Source: Diploscapter coronatus (Eukaryota > Nematoda > Chromadorea > Rhabditida > Rhabditidae). From it: a stretch of 64,000 nucleotides of DNA. The position numbers and the translations under genes are program-made. The stretch lies in assembly GCA_964036155.1 (NCBI GenBank), contig OZ038423.1, forward strand, positions 49,925,249 to 49,989,248. The letters run 5' to 3'. Every line of letters begins with the position of its first letter. The stretch's first letter is position 1. The notes below the pieces were generated by a model. The model searched no databases and was not told the DNA's origin. It saw only the letters and a program-made list of their open reading frames with translations. This document shows, one piece after another, positions 1 to 13,470 of the stretch.

Positions 1-52
1 AGCTGCTAAATACACAGATGAAGAAGTACTAAAGTTCTGGGATACTTTGTGA
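1..52 (+). CDS. 3' end of a helical-protein gene (partial)
   Basis: Only the last 16 codons are present, ending in TGA at 50-52. They read AAKYTDEEVLKFWDTL. This matches the ends of the two modules in the next gene (NYNDEEVLIW near 1755 and NYTDDEVIKY near 2540), so it is probably the upstream tandem paralog. The function is unknown. The gene continues beyond the left edge. Confidence 0.6.
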   Translation, partial: AAKYTDEEVLKFWDTL

Positions 53-517
53 TAAAAGTGTATTTAAGTTCAATTCAATAGGTTGCATAATAAAGATATA
101 TAGATTGAAAAACTTGCATAACCAAAAAATCATTTTGTAATCGTTGTTCATCGAACCAGAAATTACGCTTTGCATTTTTTCAGGACTGACTCGTGATAAT
201 TTGTAATTTCGCCTGCAATTTTTTATAAATGCTAGGGAAAGTTAAATTATCCCACAAAAGAATCGAGATAAGTTGATAAAAAACAAGTTTTAGAGATCAG
301 TCATATCCTGGATCGAAATTAGCTCGCCATTTTTCCGATAAAATTCACATAAATTGAAACCAAACGATGTTAATTTTTCGTCATTCTTACAAACTACTTC
401 GTCTGTGAAATATCGACCAGGTGAAAAAGAAAAAGGACTCTTTATCATTTATCATTGCGTGATTTCTAATTTATTGCACTATTAATTTCCGACAAATCGT
501 GCCTGTAAATTATTTTA

Positions 518-2587
518 ATGTTTCTAAAAATAACTTTATTGTTGTTTTTGCAACAATTTTCATCGATATTGTCCGACAAGGCGGGGTTAATTGATCAGCT
601 TACAGAAGGTATGACAAAACTGAATCATTACAGGCTCTAAATATCGTCTTTTATCGGTAAATTGGAGAAAATTTCGGCATTTTATGCAATAAAATCAACT
701 CATCATTTCAATAGACTTCCCGACAATTATATAGATAAAATAATGATGATTTTAACAATACCTTTTATTCTACGATATTTGAAAATCATTCGACATAGTG
801 TAATTGAGGTAAAAAAGTCATTTTCCATAAGAAAGGAAAATGTTCGAATTACAATGACTGACTAAAATGCTCTTCAGAGACTACTCCATATCGCATTCCT
901 GTAGATGCTGAAAATGAGGTAACAAATTCTTCCAGATATCGATAAAATTATGATTTCTTCGAAAATTAAGAATATTTTGTATTTCAAATATTTGAGATAA
1001 GTTTATCCTATAATTCGTTCGATAATTTCATCTAAAAGTCATCATTTTAGACTCCCCCAGACATTGAAAAGCCAATAATTTATCGCGACAAACTAATAAG
1101 AGGTAAACGTATCCAAAAAATGCCGAGAAATTTCAATTTTTTTTAGATTGGGCCCAGATTTTCTACAACGAGAATACTGCTCTTACTCCGGTAACTATCG
1201 ACTATGTTAATAAGGTTGATTTAATTTTTGCTAAGATGATCGATCTTTCTTCAATTTAGGAAAACCAGATAATGTACTTTGAGAATAAATCTGAAGATGA
1301 GAAATTGCAATTGGTAAAGAACAATTACTTGGCTTAAATGAAAGAGATGCTTGGTGATTCTATTACGCCAGATCAACTAGAATTAAAATGGGTTAGTTGG
1401 ATAGCTACCATTTATGGATCCAAATATCATAAAATTATAAATTTGCTGGAGTATTTATGATTTGGTGACAGGACTTTCTGTCATTTGAAAGTGATGTAAT
1501 CTGTAAATTAGGAAAAGGCTCGGGATAGCAAAATCGAGGCGATAAAGTTCGTTAATGATCGAATGAAGCGATTTGCAGACAAGAAAATAACTGAAATGGT
1601 GGATGAATAAACATACACATCTATATTTAAAAAGTGTAATTTTAGGTGCAAAAACTGAATAAAGAAATATTGAAACTTCGAATTTCTCGAGAATTCTATG
1701 AAGCGAGCAGGGATGAGCAGATAAAGTTACTTGAAAGCATTATGAGCAATTACAATGATGAAGAGGTGTTGATTTGGGATATAACTTTTAGGAACAGTGT
1801 TGTAAGTAATCTTGAGGAAACATTGATTTTGGCATTTTATTCCTTCCACAATTCAGTATAGCGAGAACGACACAAGCTATGGGAAAAGATTATTGATCAT
1901 CAATTGTAAGTGTCAGCACATTTGAAAATAAACTAATCAAAAACTCTTAGATTATGCCTCCACAGAACACAATAAGGGCATGAAATGGCCTTTGAAATGG
2001 GCTAGGGCTTCTAATAAAGTGACTAAGTAACACATGATAAATTAATTTTTACCCTTACTTTCAGTTGAGAAGAATCGAATGTGATCAAATGAAATCGGTC
2101 GAGCAAAGACTAAACGAAGTCAAGCCAATCATCATTGCTCGACATGAGGACAATAAACGAATGAAACTTGTTCCACCACAGGCTGAGGAATATTGGGTCA
2201 ATATCCTAAAAAATAATTTCATCAGCATTCTCTTATCTAAAGAATTAACCTATCAGTTTTTTGAACTTTTTTCTCTACGCAGAAAACTGAACTCAATTTC
2301 AGGAAAGAGAACAGATCAATGCAAGGAATCGAATCGAAAGATGCGATCGTGAAGTCGAAAGATTCAATCAAGCTGAGCCAAGGGTATTTTTATTTTTATT
2401 ATTTTTTCAAAGTTAGAAATTGCCTTATCAGGTCAAGCAGCTTTGGGTCGAGTTTGAGCTTCTTCGAACGAGTGATGAATTTTATCGAGCCCCAATCTAC
2501 AAGAAGAACAAAATGTTGACCGATTTGGCGGAGAATTACACTGACGATGAAGTCATCAAATATGCTTCGAACCCTAGGCAAAGATAA
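518..2587 (+). CDS. secreted two-module helical protein, one in-frame TAA
   Basis: Exon 1 (518-608) encodes a signal peptide starting MFLKITLLLFLQQFSSILS. Later exons join in phase at about 873, 1052, 1147, 1261, 1513, 1647, 1860, 1952, 2065, 2304 and 2433, with TTTAG or TTTCAG acceptors. The product is charged and alpha-helical. It has two related modules, the first ending SNYNDEEVLIW and the second ENYTDDEVIKYA. An in-frame TAA at about 1336-1338 interrupts an otherwise open exon, after KNNYLA and before MKEMLGD. The gene may be a pseudogene, the base may be an error, or a very short intron may be removed. The overall look (secreted, helical, charged, tandem) recalls nematode SXP/RAL-2 (DUF148) proteins, but I see no decisive motif. 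Confidence 0.55.
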
Positions 2588-3131
2588 ACATTGACGAACG
2601 ATATTTATATTTTGAAAATTGTCAATTTTTATTTGCCCTATGTTGAAATTGATAATATTTATCTGCACACAATGTAATATTTGGCTAAAAGCTTAATTTC
2701 GGTTCCTCAAATAAAACCTTCGCCATATATTTTTAAAATAAAGATTCAAAAGCCTGCCACTAAGCATCATTTCCTGATGTCATAAAAAATTTAATCACTC
2801 TAGTGAAAAATATGCCTAATCTTATCTGTGTGAATACAAGGAAAACCTTTATCACGAATGAAGTAGCAAGCTTCGAAAGTAAATAAAAGCCAAGCCATCT
2901 AATATTACTCATACGGCGGAATTGCCCATATTTGGTTAGACCATTTATGCCTTATCAAGTGCATTTTATCGCCATTTAATAGTTTTGACAGAAATTTTCG
3001 TTTTTCATTAAAAATTCGGTTTCAAAATATTCATAATTTTTCTTTATTACTTTCTCTTGTAAATAAAGAAACAGCCTATTAAAAATACATATCTTGATTT
3101 ATCATTCATTTTTGATGATTTAGCCTTGGCA
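2588..3131. other. intergenic spacer, no gene seen
   Basis: This is an AT-rich spacer between the helical-protein gene and the RdRP gene. I found no convincing exon. A TTTAG just upstream of 3126 could be a trans-splice or cis-splice acceptor immediately before the RdRP start. Confidence 0.5.
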
Positions 3132-6100
3132 ATGTCGGCAAAAACGGGTGTTCTAAAATTTTGGTTTCCTTATGTGCTATCGGATGATGAAGTTAAAGAG
3201 CTGCACGAACAAATCGATCGTTTTCTACCTGATAATTGCAACATTGCGAGAAGAGGTGAGCCGAACAAAATAGGGGACAAAGATGACAGTCTGAATGAAC
3301 CGGCCACCGAAGTGAGATTCGATGTCAGCTATGACAAATCCATCGCACCTATCTACGTAACGCTGACGCAAAATCTGGAGGTGTTTTGGCAGGCATTATT
3401 TGAAATAATCCAAGCATTGACGAAAAAGAACGTAAAAAAACCCAAACTTGAAATCCCGATCATTACGCTAATTGGTGACGATTTTTACACGAAGCAGATC
3501 GTCTGCGAACGAAAAGTTGAACTCTCCTATTTTGAATTCGGGAATCTTCATGATTCTGTCTACAATCAGCATTATCGCCATTCCTATGAAGAGACGGTGC
3601 AGCCAAGAAATGTCGCGGCAGACTTTGAAAGTCGTTACATCGGAGCCCATTTTTTATTCGACATACGTAACATTCTGACTGTAAGTTTCCTTCTTTAATT
3701 CGACAAAATTAATGCTCTAAAACGAAAAAAAGGATTTTAAAATTCCGCACATGTTTAGGTCGGTTGCATGATCTCCAAACAATATCATAGGGTCGAGCTG
3801 CAAGAAAGCTCGATCAATCGATTGCTCATCGAGAGCTATAACAAGGAGGAGAGGACCTGCAAGCTCCATTTCGATCTGTCTACTCCACCAACTCTATATC
3901 GGGTTAGAGAGCAGGAAGCTGTGACTCAACCCAATGGAGTAAGATAAGAACGTTTACCACATTTGCAAGGAAATTTTGGTTCGGCCTCTTCTTTGGTGCC
4001 TCTCAAAATTAGCGAGACACTCTTATATTCCCTTGTAAGATAAGATGAGACGTAAAAGTTTAGATACTACAACGCAATAATCGCAGGAGATGTGATGACC
4101 GTGTACTAACTCTGGATAGGGAATACCCTCCTACCGTATTTACTGAAACTACCATGTTCACTCTGGGGCTGAAGAATGTTTCATTTGTTAGATGACAAAT
4201 TGAAAGAGAAAGTTAATGGAATAAAATTTGCAGGAAGACATTTATCTAATCGCATCTCGATTCTACTGGCGTCGGAATATTCACGCGGAGTTGACTAGAA
4301 CAATAATTAGTTTAGGTGCAAATAAACAAAAATTATTAGAATTTTTCAGATAGTTAAGCCAGCCTATTCGCTGAAATTGCGCAACATTTCTGCCGATTCA
4401 AGCAGGCTCAAGGACGAGCCTGAATATGCTCGATTCGAGGACAATGTTCGAAAGGAGACGCAGGGAATGACGAATGTTAATCATAGCGAAGGAAAGCGGT
4501 TGGAATTCTACATCAAGTATCTCGTGTGTGCGATCATTTCAAGGTATTTTTCATTTCAACCAAACTGATTAGACGATATTTTAGAGGGTTGCCCGTCAAG
4601 GATGCTTTATTCTCAGAAACTCGAGATGGAACTCAAGCTTGGACTAGTTTTACTTCTGAAATTATCGGGAATTTCAGAATGAGAAAAGGGGAGAGGGGAG
4701 CCAAGGTAAAAATATTTTACAATTTTAATAAACATAAGAAGTTTCTAGCAGATCCAGTAGTTTTCAATAGCAATTACAGTACCTGACAAAAGTTTGGAAT
4801 ATTTCGAAAAAGTTCGATAACTAATGAAAGAATGGACGAATCAAGTTGTCCTTTGGCATACCAATACCTCTGGTGATAAGCAATAATTCTGTGGAAAAAA
4901 TCAGTATATATCATGACTACGGTTAAAAACCGAGCAACTTTACCATTTTCAAAGGGACAAAAGTTTGGAATATTTTGCATAGTGGTTGTAAAAGAGCTGC
5001 TATGCGGGTGACACCCGAAGGTATCGGGTCCAAAAACTAATCACGAGTTCCCATGGATATGTACTTGATATCTGCCAATTTTCATCATTATCGGATTCAA
5101 GCTAAGGGAATTACGAATTTTTTTCGAAGAACGTCCTTAACTATAGAAAATAGCCTATTTTGACGTCTACGCATCAGAAAACGTGATGACATACGTGAGT
5201 GGATGAGGTTTGGCGAAAAAGAATTCCTTTTTTAATTCTCTGATCAAATCTGCATAAGTTCCATATAAATTTTATTTATGAAAAAAATCATACGTGAAGT
5301 ACCCAAAATTTCTTTGCTTAACTATGAAAATGACCTATTTTCATGGAAAAAATATTCGGCATATTGTTAACTTTTCGAACAGTTTTTTTCATAGGGTAAA
5401 TTTTAACAATAATCGTGTAGTTTTAATCGGAGAATCAGATGTAACCATTTTTCACTTGCTCATTTCACCCACTCGCGTACGTCATCACGTTTTCTGATGC
5501 GTATACGCCAAAATAGGCTATTTTCTATAGTTAAGGACGTTCTTCGAAAAAAATTCGTAATTCCCTTAGCTTGAATCCGATAATGATGAAACTTGGCAGA
5601 TATCAAGTACATATCCATGGGAACTCGTGATTAATTTTTGGACCCGATACCTTCGGATGTCACCCGCATAGCAGCTCTTTTAAAACCACTATGCAAAATA
5701 TTCCAAACTTTTGTCCCTCTGAAAATGGTAAAGTTGCTCGGTTTTTAACCGTAGTCATGATATATACTGATTTTTTCCACAGAGTTATTGCTTATCACCA
5801 GAGGTATTGGTATGCCAAAGGACAACTTGATTCGTCCATTCTTTCATTAGTTATCGAACTTTTCGAAATATTCCAAACTTTTGTCAGGTACTATATATCG
5901 CTTCATAGAGCAACCTTTGAATTTCAGGCACTGATAGCAGCTCTGGCACGACTCGTGCAAATGATCGATCAAAGAGTTCGCGTAAATGATTACGCCATGG
6001 TGCTGAACAAATTGATCGAACAGTGTTTCTCCAACAGTGACTCAATTGATCTTACGGAGAAAGATAAGGATAGGGGAATCGTGCTCATCTGCAGATTGGT

Positions 6101-9100
6101 TATAACGCCTACTCGAATTCTTCTCATGCCCCCTGAGAAAATGATGGGAAATAGAGTAGTCCGTGGAAACAACGAAGATGGCAGCAGAATGCTTCGATTT
6201 ACAGTAACGTAAGAATCTGCATTAGGCTTACGGAGAATTCGAGTTAGACAAAAGCACGGCTTCATGATCATTAACAATCAAAACACATCGATTCTTCGTT
6301 TAATCGAATTGTTTTATTTTGTTGTGTCTATCTCTAGCTATGCATTTCTTTCTTTCCGTCTCTCTACGCTCTTTAATTTCGTTAACCTGCGCTTATAAAA
6401 TCGTTTGTTAATAAGCATGAGCTAGTGAAAAAATAACGGATAGAGACCACAGGTTAATTTTTTTTCCATTGAAAGTCATTAGAGGGAGACCTACGACGAG
6501 ATATAAATCGAAAATCTTTATGATGAAAGGTACGCAGCAAAGGGGTTGTCTCAAGTTCTCCGTGGGCCTGATCTGTATTCATTAAAAATCAATACTTATT
6601 CCATTACAGTGACGAAGACTACGAAAAATGTAGACAAAATCGGATGTCCGAGGAGATTCTTCGAGACACCATCTACAGAGTATATCTCCACAGTGTCTGG
6701 ATATGTGGCGGAGAATTCGTCTTTATCGGTAGCTCTAACTCACAAATGCGGGAGGGAGGCGGCTATTTGGTTGAGAAGTATAATTCGCGTGGAGAGGAGA
6801 AGGTCAAAACTATTCGAAGAGGTTTAGGAAAGTAAGTTAACAAATACTAGTCATACCAAATAAGACTTTCACAATCTCTTTTCAAAAGTTATTATACTTT
6901 CAGCTTTCTCACTCAAAAGAGTATCGCAAAGTACCTGAGTCGACATGGCCAATGCTATACGAGCTCTTATTTATCCGATAAAGTTAAAATGAGAAGGGAT
7001 GAAGTCAAAGTAATTAAGGACGTCGTCAGAAATGGATACACATTCACTGATGGGGTAGGATTCATAAGCGAGGAAGTGATCAAGGATCTAGCAGAAGAAT
7101 TCTTTGGTGAATCGGTGCACAACTGCATTCCTAGTGCCTTTCAGGTAGGCTTATCTGACAAGGAAACGCCCAGTATGGCGTCTCTCGATTTGGCTGATCT
7201 TTCACAAAATACCAAATCGAAGTCGCTGAGACAGGTGGTAAAATCAAAATCGGCAAAATAGTGACTTTTCAGTTTCGCATGGCAGGATACAAGGGAATGC
7301 TTGCTGTGAATCCGTTATTGGACTTGCAGAACGAAGGCAATGATACGAAAATCCACTGTATCCTTCGCGAAAGCCAAAAGAAGTTTGACGATACAGAGAT
7401 ACGCGGAGACTACAAGTTTGAAATTGTGAAATATTCTGCTCCAACCAGAGTAGCCCTCAACAAACCGTTTATCCTCATTCTGGACCAAAACTCAGCAAAC
7501 ACTTCAGATGTGTGCCATAACAGAATCAAGAATCGCATTCTGAATTTGCTTGATTCTGGAATCAAAGGGGCTGCGAATGCCATGAAGGATGAAACTGCTG
7601 CACTTGAACGGTTGAATGAAATACCGAAGCTGATCGACTTCCGATACCTTAAGAAGTGTGGAATCCAGTTCACAAATGATGTCTTCTTCCGGTCACTTCT
7701 TCGTGCCTCAGCAAAAGATTTGTACAGTCGGCTGCTCAACAAGGCACAGATTCCTATCCCAGCCGATTTGGGGAGATCAATGCTTGGAGTGGTAGACGAA
7801 AGTGATACTCTTGAATACGGACAAGTATTCATTCAGTATACTAATTCGATGAAGACGAAGACGCCAACAATAACAGCGAAGAAGACGATTTACACTGGTG
7901 ATTGATTTGAAAGAAACTGATCTTTAACAAAAATTTTAGGAAAAGTCTTAATCACCAAAAACCCCATGGTCTCGAAGGGTGATGTGAGAATTTTCGAGGC
8001 AGTTGACGTCCCTGACTTGCATCATCATGTTGACGTGGTCGTGTTTCCTCAGAAAGGAGAACGTCCTCATCCCAACGAAATGGCAGGTCAGGAAAACTTG
8101 TAAAAAATACTCGTTTTCACCATTATTTCCTTAGGCTCCGATTTGGACGGTGACGAGTATAGTGTAATTTGGGATCACAATCTGCTATTGGAAAGAAACG
8201 AGGAGCCTTGTAAATATCCCGATGAGAAACTTGAAAACGGAATAAATGTAGAGACTTTAGTAAAAGATATAGCAAACTTTATGTACGAATTCACGAGTCA
8301 GGTATCACAAATCACACATTGGAACGGTTCTAAACCAGTCAAATTTAGGATACAGTGGGACTGATTTCGAAAAATCATCTGATCGCTGCAGATATGTATG
8401 GACTCGACTCGACTGTCGCGAAGAATCTAGCGGAAAAACAGGACAAGGCAGTCAACTTCCAGAAATGCGCAATCCCTCCTCAACCGCTGACGACTCGTTG
8501 GGATAAATGTAGGAACGAATGAATTTTTATAAAGCAAACAAGAACATCAGCCTCCAATTTGAAAAAAATATAAATTTTTGAAAACAACTATTTTGCACAA
8601 GTTGGTTTCTTTTACAAATATCTATTGAGATAGTCTTGATCAGACTTGTAACTTTTTCCGAAAATTGCCAACCGCACTGCAGCCTCGAAATTATAACTGA
8701 AACCGAACCAAACTGCATATTCTAAAAAATCTTACCAACTACAACCGCGACTACGGTTTTTTCTTACAATTCTGGTCTTGGCGTGTTTTACATTTTACGA
8801 TATCCACATGAAAAGTTTCAACAAATAATTGATCATAAATGATAAAATAATATTAGCTCTGCCCCCTGAAAGCAGGGAACGCAATGCCGACTTCGACAAC
8901 GGCGACGTATTCAAACCGACATACCGAAGCCAATCAGTCTTGGGAGAGATTTCTAGGTAAACAGCTGTGATTATTATAACAAAATTGAAAAGAGACTTTA
9001 GATATGTCAGAAAATTAGAAAGTATCGTCAAAGAAGCAGAAGAAGACATTAGTTGTGATGATATTGTCGTTGGTAGAATCTCCCACGAATTCTGATATTC

Positions 9101-11762
9101 ATGCATTGTTTTCAGACTCGGATATTGTCGAGCAAGTGGTAATTGATCATGAAAATGATGAAGACGACGTAGTTATCTTCAACAATGCTCAGATTTTGCT
9201 TCAGGAATACAATTACGAAATCAGAGTAGGACAGAAAGTTAAAGATCGAATCTATTTTATTGACCTTCTAGAAGCTCATTGATTATTATGGAATCAAGTC
9301 GGAAGCGGAGCTATTTTCTGGATGCATTACAGAGTTGAATAGTCGAGCCCATCAGAAAGAAGCTGATCAGTTTGCCTTGTTTACAATTGGTCATATCATT
9401 GGTCATAAGATGCAGGCAATCTTTCAGAAGTGTCGGGAAACATTTTTCGAGGTTTGGAAAATTTTATCCGATTTCGAGTGAGATCATTTGTTCTAGGAAT
9501 TTGGAGGTTGGGTTGCTTGCACAGAACTTCCTCCGCCCAAAAAGGGTCAATACCCAGCAGGGTATGTAGGTGACGTATTCAAACGACGCTGTATGAAGCC
9601 TACGGACGATATCAAGAAGAAAGCAGTGCTCTGCTATAAGTTGGCATATGGTTGAAAAATGAAACATTTGAATATTAGTAAATATTCCAACTTCAGATGA
9701 AGCCAGAGAAACTTCTGAAATGAAGCTGGTATCTTTTGGATGGATAGCCTATGATGTCTTGGCTCTCGTGAAAGAGACTAGGGTTAAAAAACCCGGAAAT
9801 TCGAGGAATCAAAAGAGTCATATCGAAGAGGCACGCTGTTGAGACATTGGCATTTTGAATTATCAATTTCCAGATGATCAAAGAACAACTGCGAGGCACA
9901 GGCCTGAACAGTGTTCATGATTTAATGGTCGGCTGGATTCAGGCAAATCAAATTGATGAACTCGAGGTTTACTGACTAATGCATAGTTGAAATCAGCTTA
10001 CCATCTTTCAGAGCCTTACATACTCGAACATTCTAAAGATTTTGGAGGATAAAAATAATGAATTGAATAGTCGCTCTAAAATAGCCATACCATTGGATAG
10101 AGACCACCCACAATGCGGATTTCGATTCCTTGAACTGATCGAATATCTCGCTTCCCTGCAGCTGCATATCGATTATCACCACCTAAGAAAATCAAGAATC
10201 GACTACCTTCACAATGTAGCTTATTACTAACTAACGGCAATTCGGAAAGGTCGTAGCGTCTCAGCTTAACGAGATAGTAGGCAAAAGCGAGAATGTTTCC
10301 CTACACTCTCCCCATCCTTAGCCTTATCTCGTCAAGCTGCGACGTTGCAACTTTTCCGAATGGCCGAAGTCCAGCATAAACTATCAACTAAAATGACATT
10401 CAAGTTCGATTTTAGGTTGCCTTCGAAACCTATTACAACTTCGTATTCAATAGTCGGGATATTCTCTCGCCATCCAATTCGATGTATTTTGTGAAGGAAC
10501 AACCCCCATTTTACATCGAAATGGTCGATCTGGAGGAATTTGGATTTGATTTCAGAAAAGTTACAGAAGTCCTCATTAACAGACTAAAAATAGAGAATCT
10601 TGAATTTCGGAGGACGTCCAGAAAAGGTGATAATTCAATGCACAGAAAAAAGATTTACTTTGTGAGGATCAATGGAGACACGCTCTGGCTTATTCCAAGA
10701 ATCGTAGTAATCGGGGAGGGGGCATACTCGAAGGAAGAGAGCCAAAAATCGATAAATACCGCAATTTCATTCATATTTTCTTCGTTCATTGAGTTGCTGA
10801 ATTTTCCCACTTACCAATCGAATTGCGAATTTTTGAAAACGAGCTACTATTAATTCACCTTCGTTGCGAAACCATAAGTTGGACTAAAATTGTCTATTTC
10901 CGAAACCCGATAGGCGAGAAAGCCAGTATTTTTCTTCATCTCGAAGTCTTCCTTTCTCTAATATGTCTTTGTTCATCAAACTTATCGACTAAATTACCAC
11001 ACATAGATATTTGTTTCAGAATACAAGGACAATGCCAAATTCATTGTTACCGCGAGATGCTCGACTGAGAAATATAGAAAATTGCGTGAGATGCTTTCAG
11101 TTGAATGGCAAGTTCCGACTAGCCCTTCTAAAACGAAAACCTACGAAATCCCGAGATTAATAACTCGACAGATTTTTGATGGCACGGACTGTTTCGAAAG
11201 AGTAAGCAAAAAGTCAATTTTTCGAAATATCAATCTTGTGCAAAAATCAGCTAAATCGGAGACGGACACTTTAAAAACGTCCTTCGTAAAAAGTTAGAAA
11301 TTTTGTTAGAAAGTGGAAAAATCTAGTGTTATAATTCCAACAAATGCAAATGCTGCAAAATTTTTATATGCTGAATTAGTTAGTCCTTGATAAAAATTCC
11401 AATTTTACTTTATAAGAGTGAAATTTTAGGTTTGCATTCATATCGATGCGCTCAGGTTTCGTTCCATGAATCTGCGAGAGTCACGAGCTGATAATCGTCA
11501 ACATAATTGTTCAGGACGAGGCAGATCGAGGTCCATCGCTCAATCTCGTGAGCCATTGCAGCAAAGGCTAAATATTCAACAAATGAATCAGCAATATTTT
11601 CAAGTAGATATAGCAAACTAATCATTTTGGCTAATTCTTTGCTTCTAGCAGAATGGACGTCAAGCATGGAACGGCAACCATGACCGTGGAACTCACCGCG
11701 GAGCTCATTCTCAACGAGGAAACGGGAATAACCCCCGAGGAAATCGAGCCACTTTTGGATAG
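3132..11762 (+). CDS. cellular RNA-dependent RNA polymerase (EGO-1/RRF type)
   Basis: This gene encodes a eukaryotic RdRP, the enzyme that copies target RNA into secondary small RNAs or dsRNA. The first ATG is at 3132; a preceding TTG is not needed. Diagnostic blocks appear in family order: [20 protein letters not shown] (about 6100), [15 protein letters not shown] (about 6740), [19 protein letters not shown] (about 6920), [11 protein letters not shown] (about 7035), [19 protein letters not shown] (about 7770), and the catalytic loop [14 protein letters not shown] (8134-8175) with all three Asp of DxDGD. The C-terminal part follows: [20 protein letters not shown], then [13 protein letters not shown], then [13 protein letters not shown]. 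The last exons encode an R/G/Q/N-rich tail ending in TAG at 11760-11762. The intron 11601-11649 keeps that frame. The intron 4706-5927 holds a foldback transposon. Which worm paralog it matches (EGO-1, RRF-1 or RRF-3) cannot be decided here. Confidence 0.95.
4782..5888. mobile_element. foldback DNA transposon with long inverted repeats, TA target
   Basis: The arms, about 425 bp each (4782 to about 5206, and about 5464 to 5888), are near-perfect reverse complements. The ends read CCTGACAAAAGTTTGGAAT and each is flanked by TA (4780-4781, 5889-5890), as in Tc1/mariner-type TA insertion. The central spacer of roughly 260 bp shows no transposase. It sits wholly inside an RdRP intron, so that pre-mRNA would fold into a long hairpin. 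Confidence 0.9.
10236..10364. repeat. short imperfect inverted repeat (MITE-like hairpin)
   Basis: The left arm begins GGCAATTCGGAAAGG and the right arm is its imperfect complement, ending CTTTTCCGAATGGCC. Arms of about 50 bp flank a loop of about 30 bp. The repeat lies in the RdRP intron 10215-10415. It could be a small MITE or a structured RNA; no TSD is evident. Confidence 0.6.
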
Positions 11763-13470
11763 CCGATGCAGAATCACAATTCTCATTCCAAAATGATGGT
11801 CTGTGAAATTCATCTCAATCAATATCTCCTTTATTAAGAATTGTATCGATTTTTAAACTTGCAACCGGCAATAAATGATTTTTATCAATTCTAATCTAAT
11901 GACTGAGTAGCTAATCTTAAAATTTTCATAATTGGCAATAAAATGTGCAATCTTATCAGTTGAATGTGAAGGAATGACGATAGCAGTAAAGCAATGCTAG
12001 CGGTTTAGCTTCTATTTCTATGAAAAAGCTCTATAAAATGGTTTTATTCGGTGCCATCTTAGCGTTAAGATAAGATAAAGAATTATTAAAGGCGTATGCT
12101 GAATTCATCATTATTTGTCTACAGTTCCCTATAGTTTATGACTTTCGCGTTAGATTCAAAGTGCTCATATGAGGTGAATGCACTCAAACATTCGGAATCA
12201 TTTTTAATATTGAAAATTCTTGATAGACTAGAAACGGTTTTCCCATTTATAAAATTGTCTTTTTCAAATACTGTACAAAAATTATTTCAACTCTTAGAGA
12301 GTTGTAATGGATCCTGCAGATATCTGTTGTCTAATTTATAATTTATAATTGATTATATATTTAGAAATGCCAGAATGCCAAAATCAGCATTCGATTTATG
12401 CATTAGAAATTTCCGGTCACTATTTTTTCGACTCATCTGGCCGGGTTCCTAATTGATAATAATGGAAAATTGTCTTTGTATGATACTCTATAGATTTTTC
12501 CCTCAAACTTTGTGGTTGGAAATTTTCTCCAAAACTCTCAAAAATCGTAAATTATAGTGCAAAGTACGACAGTCCACTGTCATGCACAGTTCAACAATGA
12601 AATCTTGCAATGAAACTGCGCAAAACTGATGTTTTTTTTCGAATGATAAAATAAAAATTCTGCATATTAACGAAACGCAGTGAGAAATGACTAGCCGAAT
12701 AAAATGGGAATAGATTGCAGAACAAATGCGCCGCGCAAAAATGGACATAACTTTAGTCCTACTGAATCATCTTCAGAGCTTTAAGAAGCATTCTGATCCG
12801 GTTATTTTCGCCGATCATACTGATACCAAATTTTTCTATGATAACCATATGCGAAAATTGATTTGATTTCGCTATGTATATTTAGTTTCTTGTGATATAT
12901 ATTTTCGACATTAAAAAGCTAATATATTGCAACAAACTAAAAGAATATATCAAGCACGGAGTAATAAATCTTATTCGTTCATTTTTTGAGCATTCATATG
13001 CAGAGTCGCCTCGCAGACGCGCACGCGTTTCGCAATCGAGCAGATTTTGGAAATAGAGCGCGTCCATGGTTCATTTTCACTCATTCCTTTGCGCATTTCA
13101 TTCATCTTCTTCGATTTGCTTTTTCGGGAGTAAACGCAGAACGTTTCGAAAGGATACGGTTTATTATTCTGTGCAAGTGAACCACAGAAAATAGTCGTTC
13201 AGATTTTTTTTTTCGATAAAAACACGTTTTTTCCTGAGTTAGAGTTATTCGAATCTCTTCGAAACGAGCCAACTGATTCATTTTGACTATCATTTGTTGT
13301 TTCACATAAAATCATTCTGCTACTCGAAAAAGTTATCCAAATGATTCGAAAGTGAATTCTACTCTTGTTATTCATCCATTCTCAACGAAATCGTGTCAGC
13401 TATTCAAACAAGATAACAAAAATCTATTATTTTTAGGAAAAATTTTCATTTTAAAGGCACATATCTCTAA
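11763..13470. other. intergenic region, no gene seen
   Basis: This is AT-rich sequence between the RdRP and the RING-RRM cluster. Short open frames on both strands (for example 12503-12748, minus) have no recognisable domain or splice context. I see no RNA gene. Confidence 0.5.

Noticed and set aside
4774..6212. Paired frames starting MQNIPNFCP on both strands as a gene
   Set aside because: They are the two arms of the foldback transposon, read by chance into RdRP sequence on the plus strand.
11631..11822. Minus-strand 63-codon frame over the RdRP tail
   Set aside because: It is the antisense shadow of the RG-rich exon and has no signal of its own.
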